From RBG-16-66-20 sp035499575 (GTDB taxonomy: Bacteria; Pseudomonadota; Gammaproteobacteria; Burkholderiales; SG8-39): a stretch of 26,646 nucleotides of DNA. A program made the translations under genes and the position numbers. The DNA is taken from positions 1-26,646 of the forward strand of contig DATJYN010000131.1 of NCBI GenBank assembly GCA_035499575.1, written 5' to 3'. Below are positions 14,886 to 23,161 of the stretch, one piece after another. The notes beneath the pieces were generated by a model. It made no database searches. It was given only the letters and a program-made list of their open reading frames with translations, and was not told where the DNA came from. How positions within the stretch are numbered: position 1 is the stretch's first letter; every line of letters begins with the position of its first letter.

Positions 14886-15796
14886 TCAGTCGTTCCACAG
14901 GAGCGCCGCGCCGCGCACGCCGCTCGAATCGCCATGCGCCGGCCGGACTAGCCGGGTTGCAGCGCAGCTTGAATACACCCAGGCGCCCCACAGCTCCGGC
15001 ACCCGGGTGTAGATGCGGTCGATTTTCGACAAGCCTCCACCGAGCACGATGACGTCGGGATCGAGAATATTGACGACGTGCGCGAGCGCGCGCGCGGCGC
15101 GCGCTTCGAAGCGCGCCAGGCTCAGCGCGCAGGCGGCGTCGCCCGCTTCTGCAAGCGCGGCGATCTCTCCCGGCGCAAGTCGCGCGCCAGTGGCGGCTTC
15201 ATGGTCGGCGGCGAGCGCCGGCCCCGAGACGAAGCGTTCAATGCAGCCGCTGCGGCCGCAATAGCAGCGCGGTCCGGGAAACTCCTGCGGCGTCATCCAG
15301 GGCAGGGGATTGTGGCCCCACTCGCCCGCGAACCCGCTCGCGCCGCCGAGAATCCGGCCGTCGACCACGATGCCGCCGCCCGCACCGGTGCCGAGGATCG
15401 CGCCGAACACGATTCGCGCGCCACGCGCCGCGCCGTCGGCCGCTTCCGAAAGCGCGAAGCAGTTAGCATCGTTTTCGAAGCGCAGCTCCCGGGCGAGCAA
15501 TTGCTCCAGATCGCTTTTCAGGGCCTTGCCGTTGTAGGGCGTCGAATAGGCGTTCGTTACAAGACCGGAGCGCGGCGATATCGCACCCGGCAGGCCGACG
15601 CCAACCGTGGCCCTTTCGCCGAGTTCGCGTTCCGCATCCAGTACCAGGCCGGCGAGACCGGCAAGTGCCGGCTGATAGTCCGCGTGCGGCGTCGCCACCC
15701 GGCGCCGGAGGCGCTCGCGCCCGCCGCGATCAAGCGCAATCAGCTCGGTCTTGGTGCCGCCGATGTCGAGGCCGATCCGTAGCGCCCGTGGATCAA
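14886..15796 (-). CDS. ROK-family sugar kinase (glucokinase/fructokinase-like), apparent frameshift at N-terminus
   Basis: Likely phosphorylates glucose or a related hexose. Family marks: phosphate loop LDIGGTKTE (coded just below 15779), ENDANC with the catalytic Asp, EWGHNPLPW with a zinc-ligand His and the zinc-binding CYCGRSGCIE. The frame holding all of these has no ATG, GTG or TTG ahead of the phosphate loop; the first usable codon, GTG 15698, would delete it. A TTG at 15796 overlaps the upstream GH15 stop as TTGA, matching the 4-nt overlaps elsewhere in this operon, and reads MIHGRY before going out of frame. One missing base near 15780 would restore MIHGRYRIGLDIGGTK. Alternatives are a sequencing error, a real mutation, or a rare ATT start at 15797. 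Confidence 0.82.
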
Positions 15797-17577
15797 TACG
15801 CCTGGTCCCAGGGAATGCTCAGGCGGGTGGCGCTGTTGATCATGCCCACCATGCTGTAGGTTTGCGGAAAATTTCCCCACAGCTCGCCCGTTTTCGGATC
15901 GACGTGCTCGGAGAGCAGCCCAAGCCGGTTGCGGTGCGCGATCGTCGACTCGAACAGCGCGCGGGCCTCGTCGCGGCGGCCGAGCGCCGCGAGCGCGTCG
16001 ATGTACCAGAACGTGCAGACGATGAACGCATTGGTCGGCGCGCCAAAATCGTCCGGATTGGTATAGCGGAAGACGAAATCGCCGCGCTTCAGATCGCGCT
16101 CGACGGCCGCAACCGTGGCGGCGAAGCGTGGGTCGTCCGCGCGCAGGAAGCCAAGCTCGGCGAGCAGCAGCAGGCTGGCGTCGAGAGCGCCGCCTTCGAA
16201 GCTCGCGACGAAGCTCGCGCGCTTTGCATCCCATGCGCGCGCGCAGATGGTGGCGTGAATCCTTTCTGCGTGGGTCCGCCAGTACCCGGCCTGCTGGGTC
16301 AAGCCCAGCCGCGCCGCGATTTTCGCCAGCCGGTCGCAGGCCACCCAGCACATCACGCTCGAGAACGTGTGCACATGTGCGCTGCCGCGCAGTTCCCAGA
16401 GCCCGGCGTCGGGCTGCGCGTGCGCCGCAATCGCGCGCTCCCCCAGCAGCTCGAGTTGCCTGAACAGGCCCTCGTTGCCGATCGCCGCCAGCCGGCGGTC
16501 GAAGAACGCGTGCGTCGCGGCGAGCACCGCGGATCCGTAGACGTCGTTCTGCACCTGCTGGTAGGCCTGGTTTCCGACCCGTACCGGCCCCATGCCGCGG
16601 TAGCCGGGCAGGGAGGCGATTTCGGTCTCGTCGATCTCGGGCCGGCCGCTCACGCCGTAGACCGGTTGCAGCAGCCCGTCGCCTTGCGCGGCGATGTTGA
16701 TGATATAGCCCAGGTAGCGTTCCATCGTCCGCGTCGCGTTCAGGCGGTTTAGCGCATTGACCACGAAGTACGCGTCGCGCAGCCAGCAGTAGCGGTAGTC
16801 CCAGTTGCGGCCGCTGTCCGCCGCCTCCGGAATCGACGTCGTGGGCGCTGCAACGATCGCGCCGGTGTCGTCGTAGGCGGCGAGCTTGATCGTGATGGCG
16901 GCGCGGATGATCTCCTCCTGCCACTCGAAGGGAATCGACAGGTCGCGCACCCAGTCCTGCCAGTAGTCGGTGGTCTGTTCGAGGAAGCGTCGCGCAACTT
17001 CGGGCACCGATCCCTGCAGGGTTTCGTCCGGGCCCAGGATCAACGCGAAGGGTTCGCGCAGCACGAACGGCGTCTCCTCGAGTATTGCCGTGATCGAGCA
17101 ATTCGACGTGAGACGGACGGTGAAATCCCCCCCGAGGTAGCGCACGTGATTGGAGCCCCACGTGGTCTGGCGTGCGGCGCGGCCATAGTCGCTGGCGGGG
17201 CGTACCCGCAGGCGCAGCTTCGGGCTTCCCGAGAGCGGCCGGACCATCCGCACCAGTTGGCTCGGGCAATACAGTCGGCCGAACTGGCGGAAGCGGGGCG
17301 CGAAATCGGTGATCTCCACCGCGCCGCCGCTGCCGTCGTACAGGCGCGTCACGAGCACCGGCGTGTGGTGCAGGTAGGCCTGCTCCGTGCGCGCGGCGCC
17401 GGCGAGATCGATGGCGAGGAATCCGAAGTCCTGCTCGTCGCGACGCGCGCGCAATAGCGAGCAGAAGACCGGATCGGCGTCGACCCGGGGCATGCAGGCC
17501 CAGGAGATCTCGCCCTCCGCGCCGACCAGAGCGCTGATGCTCGCATTGCCGACCACGCCCATCTCCAGGCTGCTCAT
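15793..17577 (-). CDS. glycoside hydrolase family 15 protein (glucoamylase/trehalase-like)
   Basis: A 594-residue GH15 enzyme without a signal peptide, so cytoplasmic. An N-terminal beta domain (about 1-215, MGVVGNASISALVGAEGEISWACMP) precedes the (alpha/alpha)6 barrel. GRNWDYRYCWLRDA starts at residue 256. Glu395 in GLWELRG is the expected general acid, and Glu557 in LLSEHVDPKTGELWGNFPQ the general base. Family members hydrolyse terminal alpha-1,4-glucosidic bonds or trehalose. Its position between trehalose-phosphate phosphatase and a hexose kinase makes trehalase activity attractive, but a glucan substrate cannot be excluded. ATG 17577 overlaps the otsB stop by 4 nt (ATGA); a longer in-frame extension upstream would lie inside otsB and is rejected. 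Confidence 0.9.
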   Translation of the reverse strand: MSSLEMGVVGNASISALVGAEGEISWACMPRVDADPVFCSLLRARRDEQDFGFLAIDLAGAARTEQAYLHHTPVLVTRLYDGSGGAVEITDFAPRFRQFGRLYCPSQLVRMVRPLSGSPKLRLRVRPASDYGRAARQTTWGSNHVRYLGGDFTVRLTSNCSITAILEETPFVLREPFALILGPDETLQGSVPEVARRFLEQTTDYWQDWVRDLSIPFEWQEEIIRAAITIKLAAYDDTGAIVAAPTTSIPEAADSGRNWDYRYCWLRDAYFVVNALNRLNATRTMERYLGYIINIAAQGDGLLQPVYGVSGRPEIDETEIASLPGYRGMGPVRVGNQAYQQVQNDVYGSAVLAATHAFFDRRLAAIGNEGLFRQLELLGERAIAAHAQPDAGLWELRGSAHVHTFSSVMCWVACDRLAKIAARLGLTQQAGYWRTHAERIHATICARAWDAKRASFVASFEGGALDASLLLLAELGFLRADDPRFAATVAAVERDLKRGDFVFRYTNPDDFGAPTNAFIVCTFWYIDALAALGRRDEARALFESTIAHRNRLGLLSEHVDPKTGELWGNFPQTYSMVGMINSATRLSIPWDQAY

Positions 17578-18341
17578 CCGGATGCCTTCGCGCGCTCCGG
17601 CGAATGCCGCTCGACGTAGTCCGCCAGCCAGCGGCGCACCGCCGCCGCGTCGAAAAGGTGCCATTTCGCGCGCGTGATGCCGGGGCCGACTTTCACGGAA
17701 TGCCCGCCGATGCGGTTCACCACTTCGAAACCGGGTTCGTCAGTGAGATCGTCGCCGATGAATATCGGGCGCCTGCCGGCAAACGGCGGTTCGGCCGAGA
17801 ACTCGGCGATCGCGCTGCCCTTGTTCTTGCCGCTCGGCTTGATTTCGGCCACGAATTTCCCCGACTGCAACTCGAAGGCGTCGCCAAGCCGCGCGGCAAT
17901 CGAGCGCATTTCGCCCTCCGCGATGGCGCGCAGCTGCGGCGCCAGGCGGTAGTGCAAGGCCAGTGTCATGCCCTTGTTTTCGAATACCAGGCCGCTGTGC
18001 GCGGCCGTCAGCCGCACGATGTCCGCAGCGGCCCGGCCGAGGTCGTCGAGGGGCGGCAAGTGGCGGCGGATCGACCCGTCCGCGGCGCGGCGTTCCGTGC
18101 CGTGCTGCCCGGCAGTGGCAAAGGAGAGGGGCGAGAATAGCCTGTCGATGTCTTCCACCGAACGCCCGCTGACCAGTGCGACCGCGCCGCCGCTTGCCGC
18201 GTGCAGCCGCTTGAGCAGGTCCAGGAGTTCGGCGCCGACGCGGACCTGCTGCGGATGGTCGGCAAATTCGAGGAGCGTGCCGTCGATGTCGAGGAAAAAA
18301 GCCCAATCCGCGGCAAACGGGGGCATGCGTCGCTGGTTCAT
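17574..18341 (-). CDS. otsB: trehalose-6-phosphate phosphatase
   Basis: A 255-residue HAD-superfamily phosphatase that releases trehalose from trehalose-6-phosphate in the cytoplasm. Motif I is FFLDIDGTLLEF, with nucleophile Asp18 and acid/base Asp20; VSGRSVEDIDRLF follows motif II, and motif IV is GDDLTDEPGFEVV. The GSAIAEF segment after KPSGKNKG carries the conserved lysine region. Length matches the family (about 250). ATG 18341 overlaps the synthase stop as ATGA (18338-18341), which decides the start and indicates coupled translation. The gene itself runs into the GH15 gene with another 4-nt overlap. Confidence 0.95.
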   Translation of the reverse strand: MNQRRMPPFAADWAFFLDIDGTLLEFADHPQQVRVGAELLDLLKRLHAASGGAVALVSGRSVEDIDRLFSPLSFATAGQHGTERRAADGSIRRHLPPLDDLGRAAADIVRLTAAHSGLVFENKGMTLALHYRLAPQLRAIAEGEMRSIAARLGDAFELQSGKFVAEIKPSGKNKGSAIAEFSAEPPFAGRRPIFIGDDLTDEPGFEVVNRIGGHSVKVGPGITRAKWHLFDAAAVRRWLADYVERHSPERAKASG

Positions 18342-20590
18342 GCCCGCCGCAGGTCGATGACCTTCGCATCGTCCCGCCGTGCGAGAACCCGCCGCCGGTT
18401 GCGCATGCGCGCCGCGTCGAGCAGCATGCGGCCCGCCCAGCGGTATACATTGAACTCCTGGATCAGGCCCCGCATGCTGTGCATGCGCTGCCGCTGCTCG
18501 TCGGGAGGCATGGCGAGCGCAAGGCTCAGCGCCGCGGCGCACTGCTCCGTGTCATAGGGGTTGACGATCAGCGCTTCCGACAGCTCCCGGGAGGCGCCGG
18601 CAAACTGCGAGAGGATCAGCACCCCGCGCTCGTCGTCACGTGCCGCCACGTACTCCTTGGCGACCAGATTCATGCCGTCGTGCAGGCTTGAAACGAAGCA
18701 GACTTCGGCCGCGCGGTACCAAGCGTATACGTCATCCGCGTCGTGATGCTCTATTTTAAGCACGATCGGAAGATAGCCGGGCGAGCCATAGCGGTCGTTG
18801 ATGCGCCGTGCGGCCCCGCGGACCCGCTCCTCCAGGCTCTGGTATTCCTCGATGCTGGAGCGCGACGGCGCGGCGATCTGCACGAACGCGAAGCGGCCGA
18901 TCCAGCGCGGCTCCAATTCGAGCAGGCGCTCGACCGCGGCAAAGCGCTCCAGGATTCCCTTGGTGTAGTCGAGGCGGTCGACGCCGATCCCGAGCTTGAT
19001 GTCCGCGTTCAAGCCGAGCGCCGCCCGCGCCAGCTCGCGGCATTCGGCGACGGATTTCTGCGATGCGAGCGCAGCCGGCGGCCATTCGATGGAGATCGGG
19101 TAGCGGCGTACCTCGGTGGCGTCGCCGCCGAAGGAAATGGTCGAGGTTTCCCGGTCCACGCGCGCCTCGAGCGTCCGGTCGACGGTGTCGAAGAAATTGT
19201 TGCAGTGGAACTGCGTGTGGAAGCCCAGGATCGACGACCCGAGCAGGCCGTCGAGCAGTTCCGCGCGCCACGGGCAGACGCCGAACGCCTCCGAATTCGG
19301 CCAGGGGATGTGCCAGAACATGATGATCGTCGCCTGCGGCAGGCGTTCGCGGATCATCTTGGGCAGCAGTGCGAAGTGATAGTCCTGCACCAGCACGATC
19401 GGGTTCGCGGTGCGCGACTCCTGCACCACGGCCTGCGCGAAGCGCCGGTTGACGTTCCGGTAATGCTCCCAGTCGGAGGCGCGAAACACCGGCCGCGTGT
19501 GCGCGATGTGGCACAACGGCCAGAGTCCTTCATTCGCGAAGCCGTAGTAGTAGCCGGCTTCTTCCTCGGCGCTCAGCCAGATCCGCCGCATGCGGTAGGC
19601 CGGCTTATCGGGGGGGACCATAACGTGGTCCTCTGCGTCCACCGCGTCGCGGTCGGCACTGCCCGAGCCGTGCGCGATCCAGGTTCCGGAACACGCGCGC
19701 ATGACGGGCTCCATCGCGGTCACCAGCCCGCTCGCCGGACGCCGCACCTCCAGGCGCCCGTTCCTGCGTGAATGTAGGTAGGGCTCGCGGTTGGAGACGA
19801 TCAATATCTGGTCGCCTTTCAGGTCGTCGCGCAGGATCCCGCGCAGGCTCTCCGGCGTCCAGCTGATCTGGGATTCGTCGCGCATGCGGCGCTCCGCCTC
19901 GAGTTCGCGCACCATTGCCTCGAGGTCGCGTGCGATCGGGCGCAGCTCCCGCGACCTGGGTTCCGGCGACAGCGCGAGCGACTGGCCGCGGATAAGCGCC
20001 TTGATGCCGGACATCCAGCCGCGCCAGGAAAGCTCCGCGATCACCACGGTAATCAGCGCGATGACCGCGCCGATCGCGGCGAACAGCCAGACGACGTACT
20101 TCTTGGTGTCGGCGCTGCGTCGCTCGATGAAGCTCATGTCGTGCACCACCAGCAGTTCGCCGAGATGTTTGCCGTCGACGAGCACCGGAATCGCGGCCGC
20201 GTGCAGCGAGCCGCCCGGCTGGCGCAACACCTCGCCGCCGTCTAGCGGCGGCGCGCTCGGGCTGGGGCAGACGACTTCTTGCGGCAGCGTCGGGGTCTTG
20301 TACAGCAGCTTGCCGGTCGTGTCGCAGTAGCCGAGCGCGTACAGGCGCTCGTCCTGCAGCATGCGCGTGAAGAATGCCTGCACACGCTGCAGCCGCACGC
20401 GGTCGCGCAGGTCGTTGGTGAGCAGCTCGGCGAGCGGCTCCTGCGCGGCGCTCGCGACCAGCTTCGCGCGGATGTCGAGGTCGCGCACGAACCACTTGAG
20501 CGTGAGCTCGTCGACGAGCGGCGCCACGCCATAGGCGATCGCGCCGAGTGCAAGCGCAAGGGGAACGATGAATCGAAGCGAGAGTCGCAT
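18338..20590 (-). CDS. otsA: trehalose-6-phosphate synthase with N-terminal membrane sensor-like region
   Basis: A 750-residue protein, about 270 longer than a plain OtsA. The GT20 domain (about 260-745) condenses UDP-glucose (or another NDP-glucose) with glucose-6-phosphate: ILIVSNREPY start, QDYHFALLPKMIR, MFWHIPWPNSEAF, GVDRLDYTKGILERF and SSLHDGMNLVAKEY with FAGASREL. In front lie a membrane helix (about 6-24), an extracytoplasmic region of about 140 residues, a second helix (about 164-187) and a HAMP-like amphipathic linker (about 188-238, ending ARDLEAMVRELEAERRM). That layout copies sensor kinases and cyclases. ATG 20590 has GAGGGG upstream. The symbol refers to the catalytic domain only; regulation through the N-terminal part is inferred. 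Confidence 0.93.
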   Translation of the reverse strand: MRLSLRFIVPLALALGAIAYGVAPLVDELTLKWFVRDLDIRAKLVASAAQEPLAELLTNDLRDRVRLQRVQAFFTRMLQDERLYALGYCDTTGKLLYKTPTLPQEVVCPSPSAPPLDGGEVLRQPGGSLHAAAIPVLVDGKHLGELLVVHDMSFIERRSADTKKYVVWLFAAIGAVIALITVVIAELSWRGWMSGIKALIRGQSLALSPEPRSRELRPIARDLEAMVRELEAERRMRDESQISWTPESLRGILRDDLKGDQILIVSNREPYLHSRRNGRLEVRRPASGLVTAMEPVMRACSGTWIAHGSGSADRDAVDAEDHVMVPPDKPAYRMRRIWLSAEEEAGYYYGFANEGLWPLCHIAHTRPVFRASDWEHYRNVNRRFAQAVVQESRTANPIVLVQDYHFALLPKMIRERLPQATIIMFWHIPWPNSEAFGVCPWRAELLDGLLGSSILGFHTQFHCNNFFDTVDRTLEARVDRETSTISFGGDATEVRRYPISIEWPPAALASQKSVAECRELARAALGLNADIKLGIGVDRLDYTKGILERFAAVERLLELEPRWIGRFAFVQIAAPSRSSIEEYQSLEERVRGAARRINDRYGSPGYLPIVLKIEHHDADDVYAWYRAAEVCFVSSLHDGMNLVAKEYVAARDDERGVLILSQFAGASRELSEALIVNPYDTEQCAAALSLALAMPPDEQRQRMHSMRGLIQEFNVYRWAGRMLLDAARMRNRRRVLARRDDAKVIDLRRA

Positions 20591-20634
20591 GGTGCGAAAT
20601 GCCCCTCGAAACGGGTGCTACGGCCCGAGCCGCC

Positions 20635-20640
20635 ATTTTA
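20635..20640 (-). promoter_or_regulatory. candidate -10 box for the trehalose operon
   Basis: Read on the minus strand, TAAAAT occupies 20640-20635, about 45 nt ahead of the synthase ATG in the 211 bp divergent region 20591-20801. On the other strand, CATAAT (20704-20709) is a similar weak candidate for the antiporter gene. No good -35 partner is visible for either. Nothing else convincing was found in this intergenic stretch. Confidence 0.25.
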
Positions 20641-20801
20641 GATTGAGTCGGCGCGCCGGGTCGCCGAAATGTGCGATGCCGGTCGGCTGGCCGCGCGATC
20701 CGGCATAATCGGGAACCGGAACGGAAGTCCGCGGTCAAAAAGCGTTCCCGCCGGCAAGCATAAAAACCGCGTTTCAGCAGCCGGCAGAGAGGGGACCTCA
20801 C

Positions 20802-22010
20802 ATGCGGGATCTCGCGTGGTTTCTGCCTGCCTGGCCGCTTGCTTTTGGCGATGTCGCGCTGTTTGGCGCTCTGCTGCTCGCCGGGTTGCTGGGCGGCGAG
20901 CTCGCGAGCCGCATCGTGGCCCTGCCGCGCGTCACTGGCTACGTCCTGGTCGGCGTCCTCTTCGGGCCGCACGCGCTTGGCCTGGTGCAGGCACCGCTCC
21001 TGACCGGCGCGCGCGTATTCGTCGATCTCGCGCTCGGCCTCATCGTCTTCGAACTCGGCCACCGGCTGGATTTTGCGTGGCTAGCCCGCAACCGCTGGCT
21101 GGCGCTCGCCGCCGCGGGAGAGAGCCTTGGCTGTTTCTTCGCGATTTACGCGGGCATGCTCTATTTCGACCAGCCGCCGCTGCTGTCGGCCTGCGCGGCG
21201 GCCATCGGTACGGCGACTTCGCCCGCCGTGGTGACCGTGCTGGCCCACGAACTGCGCGCGTCGGGCCAGATCACCGAGCGCATGCTCCTCTTCACGGCGG
21301 TGAATTGCACGTTCGCCTACGTTGCGCTGATGCTGTTCATGCCGCTTGTGCACCTGCAGAATGAGACCAGCGGGCGCTCCGCGATCCTGCACCCGCTCTA
21401 CCTGCTGACGGGTTCGGCGCTGCTCGGTCTGGCCGGCAGCCTGCTGCTGCTCTTCATCGCCAAATGGATCGGCAAGCGCGAAGACCGCCAGTTCATCCTT
21501 CTGGTCGCGCTGGTGGTGCTGGTGGTCGGCGTGGCCCGCGCGCTGAACCTGCCGGTGGTGGCCGCGTTGCTGACCTTCGGCATGCTCGTGCGCAACCTCG
21601 ACAACGAGCACGCGCTGCTGCCGCTGCGCTTCGGCGACGCGAGCCAGCTGCTGTTCGTGGTGCTGTTCGTGTTGACCGGCGCGAGCCTGGACTTCAGCGG
21701 CTTGGAAACCGTGGCCGCAGTGACCGCGGTGTTCGTGGTGGTGCGCTTTCTCGGCAAGGCGCTGTCGATCCTGGCGCTCGGCAGGCTCTCCGGCCTGCGT
21801 GCCGGCGGCGCGGGGCTGCTGTCGCTGTCGCTGCTGCCGATGTCGGGCCTGGCGGTGGTGATGATCAACGACACCGCCGCCATCTATCCTCGTTTTGGCG
21901 CGGAGCTCGCCGCGGTGGTGCTGTCGGCGGTGGCGGTGCTCGAGTTGCTGGGGCCGCTCGCCACGCAGTTCGCCTTGAAGCACGCCGGCGAAGCGCATCC
22001 TGAGGCCTGA
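20802..22010 (+). CDS. cation/proton antiporter, CPA2 (Kef-like) membrane domain
   Basis: A 402-residue protein consisting almost entirely of membrane helices (about 12), matching the Na+/H+ exchanger fold of the CPA2 family: GYVLVGVLFGPHALGLV, LALGLIVFELGHRLDF, then GTATSPAVVTVLAHELRASG, the region where Kef-type proteins carry their ion-binding motif. There is no C-terminal TrkA-N/RCK domain, so it is not a full KefB/KefC. It should exchange K+ or Na+ for H+ across the inner membrane. The start is set by GAGAGGGG shortly upstream of ATG 20802. The next gene begins one base after its stop, so the two are translationally linked. Confidence 0.88.
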   Translation: MRDLAWFLPAWPLAFGDVALFGALLLAGLLGGELASRIVALPRVTGYVLVGVLFGPHALGLVQAPLLTGARVFVDLALGLIVFELGHRLDFAWLARNRWLALAAAGESLGCFFAIYAGMLYFDQPPLLSACAAAIGTATSPAVVTVLAHELRASGQITERMLLFTAVNCTFAYVALMLFMPLVHLQNETSGRSAILHPLYLLTGSALLGLAGSLLLLFIAKWIGKREDRQFILLVALVVLVVGVARALNLPVVAALLTFGMLVRNLDNEHALLPLRFGDASQLLFVVLFVLTGASLDFSGLETVAAVTAVFVVVRFLGKALSILALGRLSGLRAGGAGLLSLSLLPMSGLAVVMINDTAAIYPRFGAELAAVVLSAVAVLELLGPLATQFALKHAGEAHPEA

Positions 22011-22011
22011 C

Positions 22012-23139
22012 GTGGAATTCGCCCGCTCCAAGTCGCTGAGCCTGGGCATTGAGCTTGAGTTGCAGCTGGTGCGCGCGCACGACCGGGACCTTGCGCACGA
22101 GGCGGGCGATCTCATCGAGCGGCTGGCGAAAATCGAGGTTCCCGGCGCGGTAAAGCCGGAGGTGACGCTCAGCATGATCGAACTGAACAGTTCGGTGCAG
22201 GAGGACTTCACGGGCGCGCTCGCCGAACTCGAGGCGCAGCGCGCCGCGGTCGCCGAGTCCGCCGGCCTGCTCAACCTCGGCGTCTGCGGCGGCGGCGCGC
22301 ACCCGTTCCACGACTGGGCGGAACGGCGCGTCTACCCGGCCGAGCGCTTCAAGGCGGTGATGCAGCGTTACGGCTACCTCGCCAAGCAGTTCACCGTGTT
22401 CGGCCAGCATATCCACCTCGGCTGCACCGGCGGCGACGAAGCGGTCTACCTGACGCATGTGCTGACGCGCTACTTGCCGCATTTCATCGCGCTCTCGGCG
22501 GCGTCGCCTTTCTACCAGGGCGAGGACACCCAGTTCCAGTCGTCGCGCCTGACCTCGGTGAGCGCGTTCCCTCTTTCCGGCCACATGCCGTTCGTGGCCG
22601 ACTGGGCCGCCTTCGTGGAATATTTCGAGACCATGCGCGGCTACGGCATCGTCGAAGGGATGAAGGATTTCTACTGGGACATCCGCCCGAAGCCGGAGTA
22701 CGGAACCATCGAAATCCGCGTCTGCGACACGCCCCTCACGGTGCGCCGTGCGGCGCTGCTCGCCGGCTATGCGCAGGCGCTCGCCGCCTGGCTGCTGGAG
22801 GAGCGTAGGCTGGCGCCGTCGCGCGCCGTGTACCAGGTGAACGCGTTCAACCGCTTCGAGGCCTGCCGCTACGGCTACCTGGGCCAGCTGGTCGATCCGC
22901 ATTCGCGGAGCAAGAAGGCGATCGGCGAGGACATCCTCGACACCGCCGCCGCAGTGATGCCGCAGGCGGCGCGCCTGGGCTGCGTCGAAGCGGTGCGCGA
23001 GCTGGCGGACGACGTGCAGCTCGGCCGATCGGACGCCGGCTGGCTGCGCGCCCGGCTCACCGCGACCGGCTCGCTCGCCGACGTGGTGCGCGAGTCTGCG
23101 GCCCGCTGGTCCGAGCCGGGTGCGTCTGCCCGCTTATAA
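22012..23139 (+). CDS. carboxylate-amine ligase, YbdK/GCS2 family
   Basis: A 375-residue ATP-grasp-like enzyme of the glutamate-cysteine ligase type 2 family. Signs are the N-terminal GIELELQLV (family GxEEE motif), PEVTLSMIELNSSVQ, FTVFGQHIHLG with metal-binding His residues, SRLTSVSAFPLSG and the DIRPKPEYGTIEIRVCDTP closing strand. Members join an amino acid carboxylate to an amine; some show weak glutamate-cysteine ligase activity in vitro, but the natural product of YbdK types is generally unknown. The GTG start at 22012 is one base after the antiporter stop. A -10-like TATAAT (23135-23140) overlaps its own stop codon and may serve the next gene. Confidence 0.9.
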   Translation: MEFARSKSLSLGIELELQLVRAHDRDLAHEAGDLIERLAKIEVPGAVKPEVTLSMIELNSSVQEDFTGALAELEAQRAAVAESAGLLNLGVCGGGAHPFHDWAERRVYPAERFKAVMQRYGYLAKQFTVFGQHIHLGCTGGDEAVYLTHVLTRYLPHFIALSAASPFYQGEDTQFQSSRLTSVSAFPLSGHMPFVADWAAFVEYFETMRGYGIVEGMKDFYWDIRPKPEYGTIEIRVCDTPLTVRRAALLAGYAQALAAWLLEERRLAPSRAVYQVNAFNRFEACRYGYLGQLVDPHSRSKKAIGEDILDTAAAVMPQAARLGCVEAVRELADDVQLGRSDAGWLRARLTATGSLADVVRESAARWSEPGASARL

Positions 23140-23140
23140 T
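23135..23140 (+). promoter_or_regulatory. candidate -10 box for the NhaD-like gene
   Basis: A perfect TATAAT overlaps the ligase stop codon (TAA 23137-23139), 21 nt ahead of ATG 23162. No -35 consensus stands at 16-18 nt, so the box alone supports this. A strong GGAGG at 23151-23155 follows, 6 nt before the start. Confidence 0.35.
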
Positions 23141-23161
23141 TTCGCTTCGAGGAGGAATCGC

